Positions 5,582-5,637 of a stretch of 5,637 nt of DNA are shown in pieces. How positions within the stretch are numbered: position 1 is the stretch's first letter; the number at the start of each line of letters is the position of its first letter. The DNA is from an uncultured Oscillospiraceae bacterium. GTDB lineage: Bacteria > Bacillota > Clostridia > Oscillospirales > Acutalibacteraceae. Under the pieces are notes generated by a model that was not told the origin of the DNA, ran no database searches, and saw only the letters and a program-made list of their open reading frames with translations. The stretch covers positions 1 through 5,637 of the forward strand of contig CABSLQ010000106.1 in assembly GCA_902478605.1 (NCBI GenBank), given 5' to 3'. Both the position numbers and the translations under genes were made by a program.

Positions 5582-5637
5582 GGAGAAGTACTCAAGTTGG
5601 TGACGAGGCGCCCCTGCTAAGGGCGTAGGTCGGGTAA
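5582..5637 (+). tRNA. tRNA-Ser(GCU), 5' part, cut by the window edge
   Basis: The first 56 bases of a second class II tRNA. The 5' acceptor strand GGAGAAG (5582-5588) is followed by a D arm (CTC/GAG around AAGTTGGTGAC). The anticodon stem CGCCC/GGGCG (5609-5613/5621-5625) encloses loop CTGCTAA with anticodon GCT at 5616-5618, reading AGC and AGU. A G-rich variable arm begins at about 5626. The T arm and 3' acceptor strand lie outside the window. I see no promoter in the 55 bp before it, so it is probably made as part of the upstream tRNA-Ser(UGA)-ddh transcript. Confidence 0.9.

Overview
This 5.6 kb window looks like ordinary chromosomal DNA from a GC-rich member of the Bacillota, most likely a Clostridia/Oscillospirales-type gut anaerobe. 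The evidence is Shine-Dalgarno sites of the GGAGG type, sigma-A style promoters with 17-bp spacers, tRNAs of Firmicute type, a DUF3810 membrane zincin, and a DUF47-Pit phosphate uptake pair. The lineage is inferred; nothing in the window fixes the species. I see no transposase, phage gene, CRISPR array or defence system.

Layout. Bases 1-81 hold two converging terminator hairpins. Bases 80-2298 are a minus-strand operon read right to left: pit (Pit-family phosphate permease), a PhoU-like DUF47 accessory protein 18 bp downstream, then a RimJ/RimL-type GNAT acetyltransferase 14 bp further, starting at TTG. Its promoter is at 2493-2521 and leaves a leader of about 190 nt that contains a terminator-like hairpin and a small possible reading frame ending on the pit start codon.

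A second promoter (2567-2595) fires the other way into a DUF3810 integral-membrane protein with an HELAH zinc-metalloprotease motif. It is followed 63 bp later by an unrecognised polytopic membrane protein. The stop codon of that gene lies inside the -35 box of a near-consensus promoter (4456-4484) for tRNA-Ser(UGA). No terminator separates this tRNA from ddh (meso-diaminopimelate dehydrogenase, 51 bp downstream), and ddh is followed 55 bp later by the start of tRNA-Ser(GCU), cut off by the window edge.

Together the genes cover phosphate import (pit/DUF47), meso-DAP/lysine synthesis for the cell wall (ddh), serine decoding (two tRNAs) and two or three proteins of unknown substrate. The points most worth a second look are the pit leader (hairpin plus ATGA-overlapping small frame) and the tRNA-ddh-tRNA arrangement. 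Neither is proof of a new system.
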